Of a stretch of 64,000 nt of DNA, positions 28,357 to 36,160 are shown one piece after another. A program made the translations under genes and the position numbers. Source of the stretch: Chlorobiales bacterium (lineage in GTDB: Bacteria; Bacteroidota; Chlorobiia; Chlorobiales; Chlorobiaceae); the NCBI GenBank assembly GCA_022360275.1, contig JAKSDC010000092.1:12703-76702 (forward strand), given 5' to 3'. Numbering within the stretch: position 1 is the stretch's first letter; each line of letters begins with the position of its first letter. A model generated the notes under the pieces. That model saw only the letters and a program-made list of their open reading frames with translations. It did not search any database and had not been told where the DNA came from.

Positions 28357-29641
28357 TCACCTGTTCCGATAAGGTTAAAAACTTGTCTTTGTACTTGTAT
28401 TCATAGTCCGTCTCAATGCGGACAAAACCGCTTCTGATCAGATGAGCGTTGATGAACGTTTTGTTTTGCAGGTAGAGGTAACAGAGCAGGTTGTTCTCCT
28501 CATCGTATTTCTGACTGTCATATTTCAAGAATATCCGTTTGCCCTTGATCTTCTCGTTTAGGTATCCGATAGCCTTGTCATGAAGTATAGGGTCGGGTTT
28601 GATGCCTAGCAACCTGACAATCAAACCACTCGACAGCAGTACCTTTTCCGGTGTCAGCACTTCTTTTACAGTGAAGAACTCCTCACGTTGCGCGCCGTTC
28701 TCCTTGTCAATTCGAGATCCGAAAGAGAGCTTTCTCGGATCGATTTTTTTATCGAGCTTGTGCGGATCTTTGAAGCGATAGGGAAGTTGCTCGATGGCAC
28801 TTTCAAAATCACGTAAAGGCTCGCCCTGTTGAAACTCGTACTCGGTACCCACGAGGTCAGGCTGGTTGACGCCGAGTTTCTGTTTTGCTATTTCGACAAA
28901 CTCGGGATTAATTTCATAGCCCACCGAATTGCGCACGAGATTTCTTGCCGCAAGATTGGTTGTCCCGCTTCCCATAAAAGGATCCAGCACGGTGTCACCC
29001 TGGAAGGCAAACATCTTGACGAGCCGCCGCGGCAACTCTTCGGGAAACATCGCAATATGACCATCCTGTTTGGCACCACCGAAATTCCAATGCCCGGAGA
29101 AATAGGCGTTCCATTCCTCCTTTGTCATCGCGGATTGCTCTTTTTGCTCCCTGGTTGGTCTCGGTGCATCCCCCTGTTTTTTGAAAATGAGAATGAACTC
29201 ATAGTCCAGCTTCAGTATACCATTGCGCGGATAGGGAAAGCTTCCCATGATTGAAGCCCCGCCGGTCGTGTTGGTTGTCGTTACTTTTTGCCAGATGATG
29301 GCCCCCATATAGTCGAAACCGATTGTCTCGCAGAACTTTATAATCTCCGTCCTGATAGGAATAACCTTGTACCGGCCGTAATAAACTGAACGGGCAAACT
29401 GGTCGCCGATGTTCACGCAGAGACGGCAGCCGGGATGCAGCACCCTTTCACATTCGCTCCAGACAAGGTTCAGGTTGTTGATATAGCTTTCGTAACTCTC
29501 ATGAAAACCGATCTGGAAATCGGTTCCATAATCCTTGAGCTGCCAGTAGGGAGGAGAGGTAATGACAAGATGAACCGACCTGTCAAGTAGCAGATTCATC
29601 TGACGGCTGTCGCCTCGTATAATCGTATGATGTGTCCTCAA
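28349..29641 (-). CDS. CTAG-type DNA methyltransferase with C-terminal degenerate SNase-like domain
   Basis: Modification partner of the MjaI-type endonuclease. The catalytic motif TSPPYW (28-33) and the SAM motif DPFMGSGTT (220-228) place it in the beta group; TSPPYW suggests N4-cytosine methylation, as for M.MjaI. After about residue 320 comes a region resembling a staphylococcal-nuclease (OB) fold: VRLLGIKPDP (342-351), YDEENNLLCYLYL (379-391) and INAHLIRSGFVRIE. Arg343 fits the nuclease's first Arg, but the Glu and second Arg seem replaced, so it is probably not catalytic. The TTG start at 29641 is chosen because AGGAAGG lies 7 bases before it. Confidence 0.85.
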   Translation of the reverse strand: MRTHHTIIRGDSRQMNLLLDRSVHLVITSPPYWQLKDYGTDFQIGFHESYESYINNLNLVWSECERVLHPGCRLCVNIGDQFARSVYYGRYKVIPIRTEIIKFCETIGFDYMGAIIWQKVTTTNTTGGASIMGSFPYPRNGILKLDYEFILIFKKQGDAPRPTREQKEQSAMTKEEWNAYFSGHWNFGGAKQDGHIAMFPEELPRRLVKMFAFQGDTVLDPFMGSGTTNLAARNLVRNSVGYEINPEFVEIAKQKLGVNQPDLVGTEYEFQQGEPLRDFESAIEQLPYRFKDPHKLDKKIDPRKLSFGSRIDKENGAQREEFFTVKEVLTPEKVLLSSGLIVRLLGIKPDPILHDKAIGYLNEKIKGKRIFLKYDSQKYDEENNLLCYLYLQNKTFINAHLIRSGFVRIETDYEYKYKDKFLTLSEQVNG

Positions 29642-29911
29642 TTGTTTGCCTTCCTAACGCCTTTTCCGGTTGGAATTAACAAGCCACTTGACACTAACCT
29701 GAAGTGCACCTATAAGTTTTATATAGTATAGAAATTTTTGACCGTTTCTGCCTTCTCCGAGAGCAATAAGAACAGACATGCCGTTAAGACCATTAAAAGA
29801 AAAGCATAAAACGCATCGGTGTCTGACCTGCCCCGTGAAATAAGATAAATCTATTTCACGGGAGGGTCGGCCTTTATGGGAAAAGGGATTAAGGCTCTCG
29901 AAGATACTCCT
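29642..29911. other. Gene-free gap between the restriction-modification island and the NSS transporter
   Basis: 270 bases without a supportable gene. It presumably holds the methyltransferase promoter on the minus strand and contains a long inverted repeat near its right end, listed separately. Confidence 0.5.
29824..29871. repeat. Inverted repeat / hairpin downstream of the NSS transporter
   Basis: The arms CCCGTGAAATA (29832-29842) and TATTTCACGGG (29852-29862) are perfectly complementary around a 9-base loop, and pairing extends outward with mismatches through GACC/GGTC. It lies 41 bases past the transporter stop on the minus strand. No T-run follows directly, so it is either a non-canonical terminator or a dispersed repeat unit. 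Confidence 0.6.
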
Positions 29912-31432
29912 TTACAGTTCCTCACCCCGTCCTTTCTCCAGATGGCTGTCGGTTTTCCAGGGCTGGAGAGCGAAGATGAAGGAGATGAGGAAGGTGATGC
30001 CGACCCAGCTCCAGCCGATACCGATGAGACTTGCCCATGAATAGCCTTCGTATGCGGTGAAGAGCTCCCTGATCAGCTGGTTGAGGAGAATCACTGCAAG
30101 GAACAGTGGCAGATAGAGCTTGATGATCCAGTTCCACCAGGTGCCGAGCTGTACCTTCGAGACTTTGTTGAGGTGCTTTCTGATGATATCGAGTTTGAAA
30201 AACCAGCCGACCACGATACATTCAAGAAGCCCTGCCATGACCAGCCCGTAGTTGTTGATGAAGTGATCGACAATATCGAGCCAGAACAATCCGCCGTCGG
30301 TCGTGAAGATGATCCCACCGGCAAAACCGAGGATGCAAAGCACTGTGGCAAGCATTTTCCGGTTGATGCCGAACTTGTCTTCGGCTCCGGAGACAAAGGC
30401 CTCGACAATGGAAATCGCGGATGATACACCTGCCACGGTCAGACTCAGGAAAAAGAGCATACCGAACAGGGGACCTGCGTCGCCGATCAGGGAAATGGCT
30501 TTCGGATAGGCGACAAAAGCAAGGCCGATGCTTTGCTTCACAACTTCATCGAGGGGCTGGTTCTGGCTGACCGACATAAATCCGAGAATGGCAAACACCC
30601 CGAATCCGGACAGCAGTGAAAACCCGCTGTTTGCCAGTGCGGTGATTACGGCGCTGCCGGTCATGTTGGAATTGTAAGGCATGTAGCTGGCATAGGCTAT
30701 CATGATGCCGAAGCCGAGGCTCAGGGTAAAGAATATCTGGCCGTAAGCGCTGACCCATACGTTGGGATCGGCAAGTTTCGTGAAATCCGGTGTAAGGTAG
30801 GCGTTGATTCCTACCTTCGCTCCTTCGAGGTTGACCGACCAGAACACCAGGATGAGCGTCAGGATCAGGAGCAGCGGCATAAACACCCTGTTTGCCAGTT
30901 CGACACCACGGCTCACCCCTCTGACAATGATACCCCAGGTCACCAGCCAGACAGCCAGCAGACCCGCAAGAATCGGCGTCTGGATGGTGCTGATTTCGGA
31001 AGGGGAGGAGCTGAGGTTCAGGAAGGATTCAAAAAAGAACTTGTCGGGGTCGTCTCCCCAAGACAGGTTGATGGAATAAAACACAAAATCGACACACCAG
31101 GCAATCACCACGGAGTAGTAAAGCACAATGCCGAACATGGTAAACAAGAGGGGCCACCATCCAAGCCACTCCCATTGCTTGCCGATTTTGCGGAACGCCA
31201 GCGGAGCGCTGCCGATCCGTTCATGCCCGATCCCGAACTCAAGAATCAAGAGAGGTATACCGGCAGTAAGCAGCGCAACAATATAGGGAATAAGGAAGGC
31301 TCCTCCTCCGTTTTCATAGGTCAGGTAGGAAAATCTCCAGATATTGCCGAGTCCTACCGCGGACCCTATTGCCGCGAGAATAAAACCGCTTCTCGATTTC
31401 CAAGTGCTTCTACCGGTACTTTCCAAAGACAT
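29912..31432 (-). CDS. Neurotransmitter:sodium symporter (NSS/SNF) family transporter
   Basis: Sodium-driven transporter, probably for an amino acid or similar amine. The NSS signature GSAVGLGNIWRFSYLTYENGGGAFLIPYI (about 23-51; key residues G-N-I-W-R-F and N-G-G-G) covers the sodium and substrate sites of helix 1. Twelve hydrophobic segments are spread over 506 residues. The substrate cannot be told from sequence. Single gene, flanked by gaps on both sides. Confidence 0.93.
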   Translation of the reverse strand: MSLESTGRSTWKSRSGFILAAIGSAVGLGNIWRFSYLTYENGGGAFLIPYIVALLTAGIPLLILEFGIGHERIGSAPLAFRKIGKQWEWLGWWPLLFTMFGIVLYYSVVIAWCVDFVFYSINLSWGDDPDKFFFESFLNLSSSPSEISTIQTPILAGLLAVWLVTWGIIVRGVSRGVELANRVFMPLLLILTLILVFWSVNLEGAKVGINAYLTPDFTKLADPNVWVSAYGQIFFTLSLGFGIMIAYASYMPYNSNMTGSAVITALANSGFSLLSGFGVFAILGFMSVSQNQPLDEVVKQSIGLAFVAYPKAISLIGDAGPLFGMLFFLSLTVAGVSSAISIVEAFVSGAEDKFGINRKMLATVLCILGFAGGIIFTTDGGLFWLDIVDHFINNYGLVMAGLLECIVVGWFFKLDIIRKHLNKVSKVQLGTWWNWIIKLYLPLFLAVILLNQLIRELFTAYEGYSWASLIGIGWSWVGITFLISFIFALQPWKTDSHLEKGRGEEL

Positions 31433-31547
31433 TGCTTCCTGATTTGATGATGGTTAATGATCGTTAAATTTACAAAACGATACGGACAAACCTGCGCTGT
31501 CAAATCAGGAAGAACATCAATTACTGTATAGTTTTAGCAAGGATATA

Positions 31548-32177
31548 TCATATCCGGCGCTGGAAGTGGCAGAACAGATACATCTGCCCTCTTCCGGCAG
31601 GTGTGACGTGCTGCCGCTTGCGGTGCTGCTGCAGGACAAATTCATTTCCCAGAAAGCTTTCCAGCTCATCAGCGGTATAGCGCCTTACCGGCAGGCCGCT
31701 GCATTTTGGAGGCGCTTCGGGCGCAAAGGTTCCGAGAATGAGGTGCCCGCCCGGTTTCAGTGCGTTGAGCATCTGCTCGCGGTAACGCTTTTGCTGCTGC
31801 TCATCGGTAAAGTAATGAAACACGGCCCGGTCATGCCACAATTCATAGTAGTGGGCAGGCAGTTCAACCGATGTAATATCTTCTTCCATCCAGGTAACCT
31901 GATCTCGTTTTCTGCCCAGCCGCTCTTTGACCGCGGAAAGGGCGTTGCTGCACAGATCGAGCACGGTTATCGAACGGTAGCCTTCCTGAAGCAAATCTTC
32001 GGCAAACGTCGAGTTGCCGCACCCCACATCGATGATCGGCGCATAGAGCGGAATATCGAGCTGGTTGATCCAGCAAAGCGATGCCTGCAGGTGCGGGGTA
32101 TACCATCCCGGCTTGCCTGATTGCGTTCTCGAATAAACCTGTTCCCAGTGTTTTTTCAGAGCTGTAGCATTCTGCAT
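31548..32177 (-). CDS. Class I SAM-dependent methyltransferase
   Basis: A 209-residue cytoplasmic methyltransferase. PIIDVGCGNSTFAEDLL (about 48-64) is SAM motif I, ITVLDLCSNAL motif post-I and LKPGGHLILGTFAPE motif post-III. The N-terminus (HWEQVYSRTQSGKPGWY) resembles methyltransferases annotated near thiopurine/tellurite types, so a thiol or small-molecule acceptor is possible. Its start overlaps the stop of the 67-residue Cys protein (TAATG) behind AGGAGG, so it is the last gene of the CooS cluster. Confidence 0.82.
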   Translation of the reverse strand: MQNATALKKHWEQVYSRTQSGKPGWYTPHLQASLCWINQLDIPLYAPIIDVGCGNSTFAEDLLQEGYRSITVLDLCSNALSAVKERLGRKRDQVTWMEEDITSVELPAHYYELWHDRAVFHYFTDEQQQKRYREQMLNALKPGGHLILGTFAPEAPPKCSGLPVRRYTADELESFLGNEFVLQQHRKRQHVTPAGRGQMYLFCHFQRRI

Positions 32178-32380
32178 TACTTTCCTCCTGTTATGATTCT
32201 TATTTTTTCAAACCTTCTTGCACTTATTGCGACAACACATTCCGGAGGCTCCTGACGCATAATGCAAAACGATTCCTCATCTTTTGCCTTTCCATGATAA
32301 GGACACCCCGGACAGACATCGTGTTTCTCGATATACCAGCGAACGGCCACTTGTTTTTCTATATCGAACAGCATTGACAT
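32177..32380 (-). CDS. Small cysteine-containing protein in the CooS cluster
   Basis: A 67-residue protein I do not recognise. Four cysteines lie as CPGCPYHG, then FCIMRQEPPEC, suitable for one metal or Fe-S site. It lies 52 bases after cooS and is joined to the methyltransferase gene by a TAATG overlap, so it is likely translated with it. A role in metal handling or electron transfer for the CooS-like enzyme is a guess from context only. Confidence 0.6.
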   Translation of the reverse strand: MSMLFDIEKQVAVRWYIEKHDVCPGCPYHGKAKDEESFCIMRQEPPECVVAISARRFEKIRIITGGK

Positions 32381-32432
32381 GTCTGTTATTTATTTTCTTC
32401 GACGTAAAATGATCATTTTTGTTCCAGCCATT

Positions 32433-34553
32433 TTAATACCCGATCGAGCAGAGATTCTGCCCTATCTCAACCGTATCCGGTATCTGATCCTCGATTTCTT
32501 CTTTTGTCCCGATCGTGTACTCCCATACCGGCCATCCAAGTTCCGCCCGTTTTTTATCGAGCATACGTAGAATGTCTTCCGCCGTCCGGTAGGGATCGGG
32601 GTCCCAATTCATACCGGCACCGACCATCGTGCGCAATCGGTTACCGACATAATCCATGAACCGGTCGGAGGCGATCGTGTTGTCCTGGACACAGGAGTAG
32701 GTTTCTATCCCCTGCAGCACAAAGGAGTAGCGCGCTCCCATGGTTTTTTCCGCCGCAGGGTCGGCGGCAACCATGGCGAGCGGCATGGAGGGATTGGGAA
32801 TACCTGCCGCGTTAGCCGTATAAGCCATGATTTGACCGGCCCTTGTGCTGTCGGTGCATGCTCCGACATGCAGGACGGGCGGAATATCTTTGGCCTCGAC
32901 AACCGCGCACAACCGTTCGCCACAGAGTTTCGACGCGTCCGGGTGGGCGAGACCGGCAAAGAGCAGCCCCATCCCGGAGCAGCCGTGGCAGGTAACCAGC
33001 ACATCGTTTCTGATGAGCTGCTTTGCAATGATTATCTGGTTCCGCTCGAACACTGCGCCACGAATGTTCCCGCAGGAGCCGAAGTTGACGATCCCCCGGA
33101 TCTGTCCGGATTTCACCAGCTCGGCAAGCCCATGGATCTTCTTGTCAGGGAGAGAACCGTTAAAAAGCTTCATTACCTCCTCGACGCCAAACCCCATTTC
33201 AACCTTTGCCCTGACTTTCGGCACATATATCCGCTTCGGATCACGGTTTTGGTAATTGTCGATCGCGACATCAAGAATCTCTTCGGCAAGGTCGTAGAGT
33301 TTGTCGAGGTTTTTCAGGTAATAGTCGAGCTCTATCACAACCGCCCCTTCTTTTCTGCCGGATGGAGAGGTAGTGATAATCTTTGTATGAAACTGCCGGG
33401 CAACCGGCATCATGCCCGGAAGCACATCCTGCTGGTCGACGACGATCGCCTCGAATGCGCCGGTTGCGACAGCCATTTCCGCCGATGATGCCATAGCAAC
33501 GAGAGGAATCCCCAGATCCCGCTCGATGAACTCGCCGCCGGTACAGCACATACCGTACAATTTGATATCTTTCGCACCGGCTTTTTTTACTTTTTCCATG
33601 ATCCTCGGCGTGCCGACGATATCGCAGATGGCGAAAGCCACCATCGGCGCGTGACCGTTGATGCCGATGTTGACACAACCCTCACTGACGATGCTGCCAA
33701 GGTTGACGTTGATCCTGGATCGCTTCGGAATACCGTACACAATATCGGTAGCAAGCGAAGTGGAGACCACCGTCGTGATCGCGTAAGCCAGAACAGTCCT
33801 GAGAAAGGCCTGCATGTGGCTTTCAAAGTCCGAATCCGTCCCATGGCTCGTCAGATTGTTGGTTTCAAAGCACTCGTGGTAAGCGCTTATCGGGATGATG
33901 TCGAGCTTCTCCCAGGTTTCAACCCGCTCTTTCGGCGCAAGCGCCTTGAGCGTTTTGTGTTCTTTCGGAAGCGCCCGCTGCAGATCGTCGATAAACCTGT
34001 CGGCTATTTCCCCACAGATTGCTTCTATGGTTTTTCCTTCGGTTTCAATTCCAAGAAACTTTGCTACCGCGAACCCTTTTTCTCTGGACTTCAAGGGTAT
34101 CGGCGCGGTGCCTTCAGCTGCAGCCTTGAGCGAAATAAAAACCTCACGGGCATGGGCACCATGCGCAGACAATCCCGCTGCAAGACGTCGTAACGCATTT
34201 CCAGCCACGACAAGATCAACATCCTTACCGCAAACGGTAAGGGGAGTTTTCTCCGTGACCCTGCATGGTCCATAGGAACAAAATGCACAACATGCTCCCG
34301 TGAGGCCGTAACCGCATTGCGGATGCTGTTGGGCAAACCTGTCAAAAGTGCTGCATATATCATGTTTGCCCATAAAATCAACCATTTCGGCAACCGCTTT
34401 GTTGGCGGTATGCCTGACCATCTCTTCCTTGCTGTAGTTGAGACGGTGTACCAGCCGGATTCTGTCTTTCAACGGCATTCCCGGCTTGTATTCCGGCGCT
34501 TTGCGTGAACCTGTCACTTCATCTTCGTAGCTGTATTTCTTTGTATCCGCCAT
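32433..34553 (-). CDS. cooS: Divergent anaerobic Ni-carbon monoxide dehydrogenase catalytic subunit (CooS family)
   Basis: A 706-residue CooS-family protein, longer than the usual 620-640. Against my memory of CODH-II, the D and B cluster cysteines are all present (C80, C88, C89, C92, C97, C108). C-cluster ligands kept: H301, C336/C337, C494, C525 and C566, plus catalytic K603. The position of ligand Cys333 is Asp376 (VVDQQDVLPG), the Ile after the Lys is Ala607, and of the four relay histidines only H131 and H134 remain (E137 and I140 replace the others). There are extensions of about 35 residues at the N-terminus and 45 at the C-terminus. It sits with cooC and an ABC importer; the reaction may be CO oxidation or something related. 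Confidence 0.88.
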   Translation of the reverse strand: MADTKKYSYEDEVTGSRKAPEYKPGMPLKDRIRLVHRLNYSKEEMVRHTANKAVAEMVDFMGKHDICSTFDRFAQQHPQCGYGLTGACCAFCSYGPCRVTEKTPLTVCGKDVDLVVAGNALRRLAAGLSAHGAHAREVFISLKAAAEGTAPIPLKSREKGFAVAKFLGIETEGKTIEAICGEIADRFIDDLQRALPKEHKTLKALAPKERVETWEKLDIIPISAYHECFETNNLTSHGTDSDFESHMQAFLRTVLAYAITTVVSTSLATDIVYGIPKRSRINVNLGSIVSEGCVNIGINGHAPMVAFAICDIVGTPRIMEKVKKAGAKDIKLYGMCCTGGEFIERDLGIPLVAMASSAEMAVATGAFEAIVVDQQDVLPGMMPVARQFHTKIITTSPSGRKEGAVVIELDYYLKNLDKLYDLAEEILDVAIDNYQNRDPKRIYVPKVRAKVEMGFGVEEVMKLFNGSLPDKKIHGLAELVKSGQIRGIVNFGSCGNIRGAVFERNQIIIAKQLIRNDVLVTCHGCSGMGLLFAGLAHPDASKLCGERLCAVVEAKDIPPVLHVGACTDSTRAGQIMAYTANAAGIPNPSMPLAMVAADPAAEKTMGARYSFVLQGIETYSCVQDNTIASDRFMDYVGNRLRTMVGAGMNWDPDPYRTAEDILRMLDKKRAELGWPVWEYTIGTKEEIEDQIPDTVEIGQNLCSIGY

Positions 34554-34600
34554 ACTTCGCTGTTCGTTTACACATTAATCAAACCAACTCTCCACCATGT

Positions 34601-35317
34601 TCAGAAGGTGTTTATGTAGGAAATCACATCGATAATCTCCTTTTCCGAAAGGCTGTTTCCCCATGCCGGCATAAACCTGCCTGAACCTGTTGTATCGGAA
34701 GGCATGCCGTCCTGGACGATGTTGTACAGCTTTGCCCCGCTGAATTCCGAAAGCTGCTCGGCGTTCATCGGCCTGACTTTCAGGCCGAGCATCTTCGAAA
34801 GCCTACCTTCGCCGCTGCCTTTTTCCCCGTGACACATGACACAGGAGTTCCGGTAGATCTCCTGACCGCTGAGGTCGCTTTGTTTATCCCTGTTTATCCG
34901 TTCATGACGGTTCAGCACGCGGATATAGGCGATGGTGCTCTGTATTTCATCGGGCGTCATCTGAAAGCCGAACGGTTTCATATGCATCGACTTGCCGTGA
35001 GCGATCCCTCCCTTGCTGATAAAATCATAAAGCTCTTCGTCCGTTTTCGTCCCGAAATAGGTGCTGTCGGTAAAATCAGATGGGGTTTCGGAAAGCATCG
35101 AAGCATAGGGCCCGTTTCCGTCGCCTGTCTGACCGTGACAGACAAAGCAGTAGCCGAGGTACAGCTTTAGACCTTTTAGCGGATCAGGCTCGTCATTCAC
35201 AACCGCCACCTCAGGTTTGCTGCCGTTGCCTGCCGGCATATTCTTCCCGCCGCATGCATGGAGAGCCGGCATCAGGAGCACTAAAAGCAAAACGCATATC
35301 AGGTTGTTTCCACTCAT
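34601..35317 (-). CDS. Dihaem cytochrome c lipoprotein
   Basis: A 238-residue exported cytochrome with two c-type haem motifs, CFVCH (about 57-61) and CVMCH (about 159-163), in tandem class I-like domains; the second domain ends with RFMPAWGNSLSEKE, whose Met is a likely axial ligand. The N-terminus is a lipoprotein signal (LLLVLLMPALHAC), so it is anchored on the periplasmic side. It lies between the ABC ATPase genes and cooS with short spacers, suggesting electron exchange between a periplasmic carrier and this system. Confidence 0.88.
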   Translation of the reverse strand: MSGNNLICVLLLVLLMPALHACGGKNMPAGNGSKPEVAVVNDEPDPLKGLKLYLGYCFVCHGQTGDGNGPYASMLSETPSDFTDSTYFGTKTDEELYDFISKGGIAHGKSMHMKPFGFQMTPDEIQSTIAYIRVLNRHERINRDKQSDLSGQEIYRNSCVMCHGEKGSGEGRLSKMLGLKVRPMNAEQLSEFSGAKLYNIVQDGMPSDTTGSGRFMPAWGNSLSEKEIIDVISYINTF

Positions 35318-35328
35318 GACGATTCGAT

Positions 35329-36147
35329 TTAAATAATGAGATCCAGTTCCTCATCCTTGAGTGATGAGTACAATGCGATGATCTCGTCACGCATCTCGTT
35401 AAACTCCTTATCCGTCCTGCTCATGCAATCGTGACGGGGCCGCGGCAGATGGTTCACAAGCACTTTTTTCAGTCTGCCGGGATTGATATCCATCACGCAG
35501 ATTCTGTCCGAGAGAAAAATTGCTTCGTCTACATCGTGGGTAACGAAGAGAATGGTTGTACCGGTTTTTTCCCACACTTTGAGAATCTGTATCTGCATCT
35601 CTTCCTTGGTCAGTGCATCGAGCGCCTCGAACGGTTCGTCCATGAGCAGTATTTTCGGCTTGTTTGCCAGCGCACGTGCAATCGCCACCCGCTGGCGCAT
35701 GCCTACCGATATTTCATGTACCTGCTGATGTTCGGTTCCCTCCAATCCCACCGTCGCAAGCTGCTCCTTCGCGATGGAACGCCTTTCCCTTCTGGGGACA
35801 TGTTTCAGCTCGAGCCCTATCTCGACGTTTTCCAGAACGTTTCTCCAGGGCAGCAGCGCATACTCCTGAAACACCATCCCTTTGTGCGGGCCCGGTCCAT
35901 GCTCCTCTTTTCCATCGAGAATGACCGAACCGGCTGTCTGCTCGATCAGCCCGGCAACAATCTGCAGCGTTACCGACTTCCCACATCCTGTCGGGCCGAG
36001 AATGCAGACAAACTCACCCTCTTCGACGCTCAGGTCTACATTTTCAAGTGCGAGGAAGTCCTTTCCTTCCTTGTTGAACACTTTGCTGACCCCTTTGAGT
36101 TCCAAGAGCGGCTCCTTGTTGCTCATACTCATTTCATCTACAGTCAT
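35329..36147 (-). CDS. ABC transporter ATPase, NitT/TauT type (consensus catalytic Glu, altered signature)
   Basis: Cytoplasmic ATPase of an importer of the nitrate/sulfonate/taurine class. Walker A is GPTGCGKS (51-58), the Q-loop FQEYALLPWRN is typical of the class, Walker B ILLMDEP has catalytic Glu171 and the switch His204 lies in VTHDVDEA. The signature is ISVGM (146-150) instead of LSGGM. Paired with the second, complementary-defect ATPase encoded 13 bases upstream. Three ATGs lie near the start (36147, 36132, 36126) with no decisive ribosome site. Confidence 0.92.
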   Translation of the reverse strand: MTVDEMSMSNKEPLLELKGVSKVFNKEGKDFLALENVDLSVEEGEFVCILGPTGCGKSVTLQIVAGLIEQTAGSVILDGKEEHGPGPHKGMVFQEYALLPWRNVLENVEIGLELKHVPRRERRSIAKEQLATVGLEGTEHQQVHEISVGMRQRVAIARALANKPKILLMDEPFEALDALTKEEMQIQILKVWEKTGTTILFVTHDVDEAIFLSDRICVMDINPGRLKKVLVNHLPRPRHDCMSRTDKEFNEMRDEIIALYSSLKDEELDLII

Positions 36148-36160
36148 TGGAAAAACACGA

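Noticed and set aside
31530..31560. GGATAT-ATC-ATATCC repeat at the end of the methyltransferase gene
   Set aside because: Short, AT-rich stem with no T-run; likely chance.
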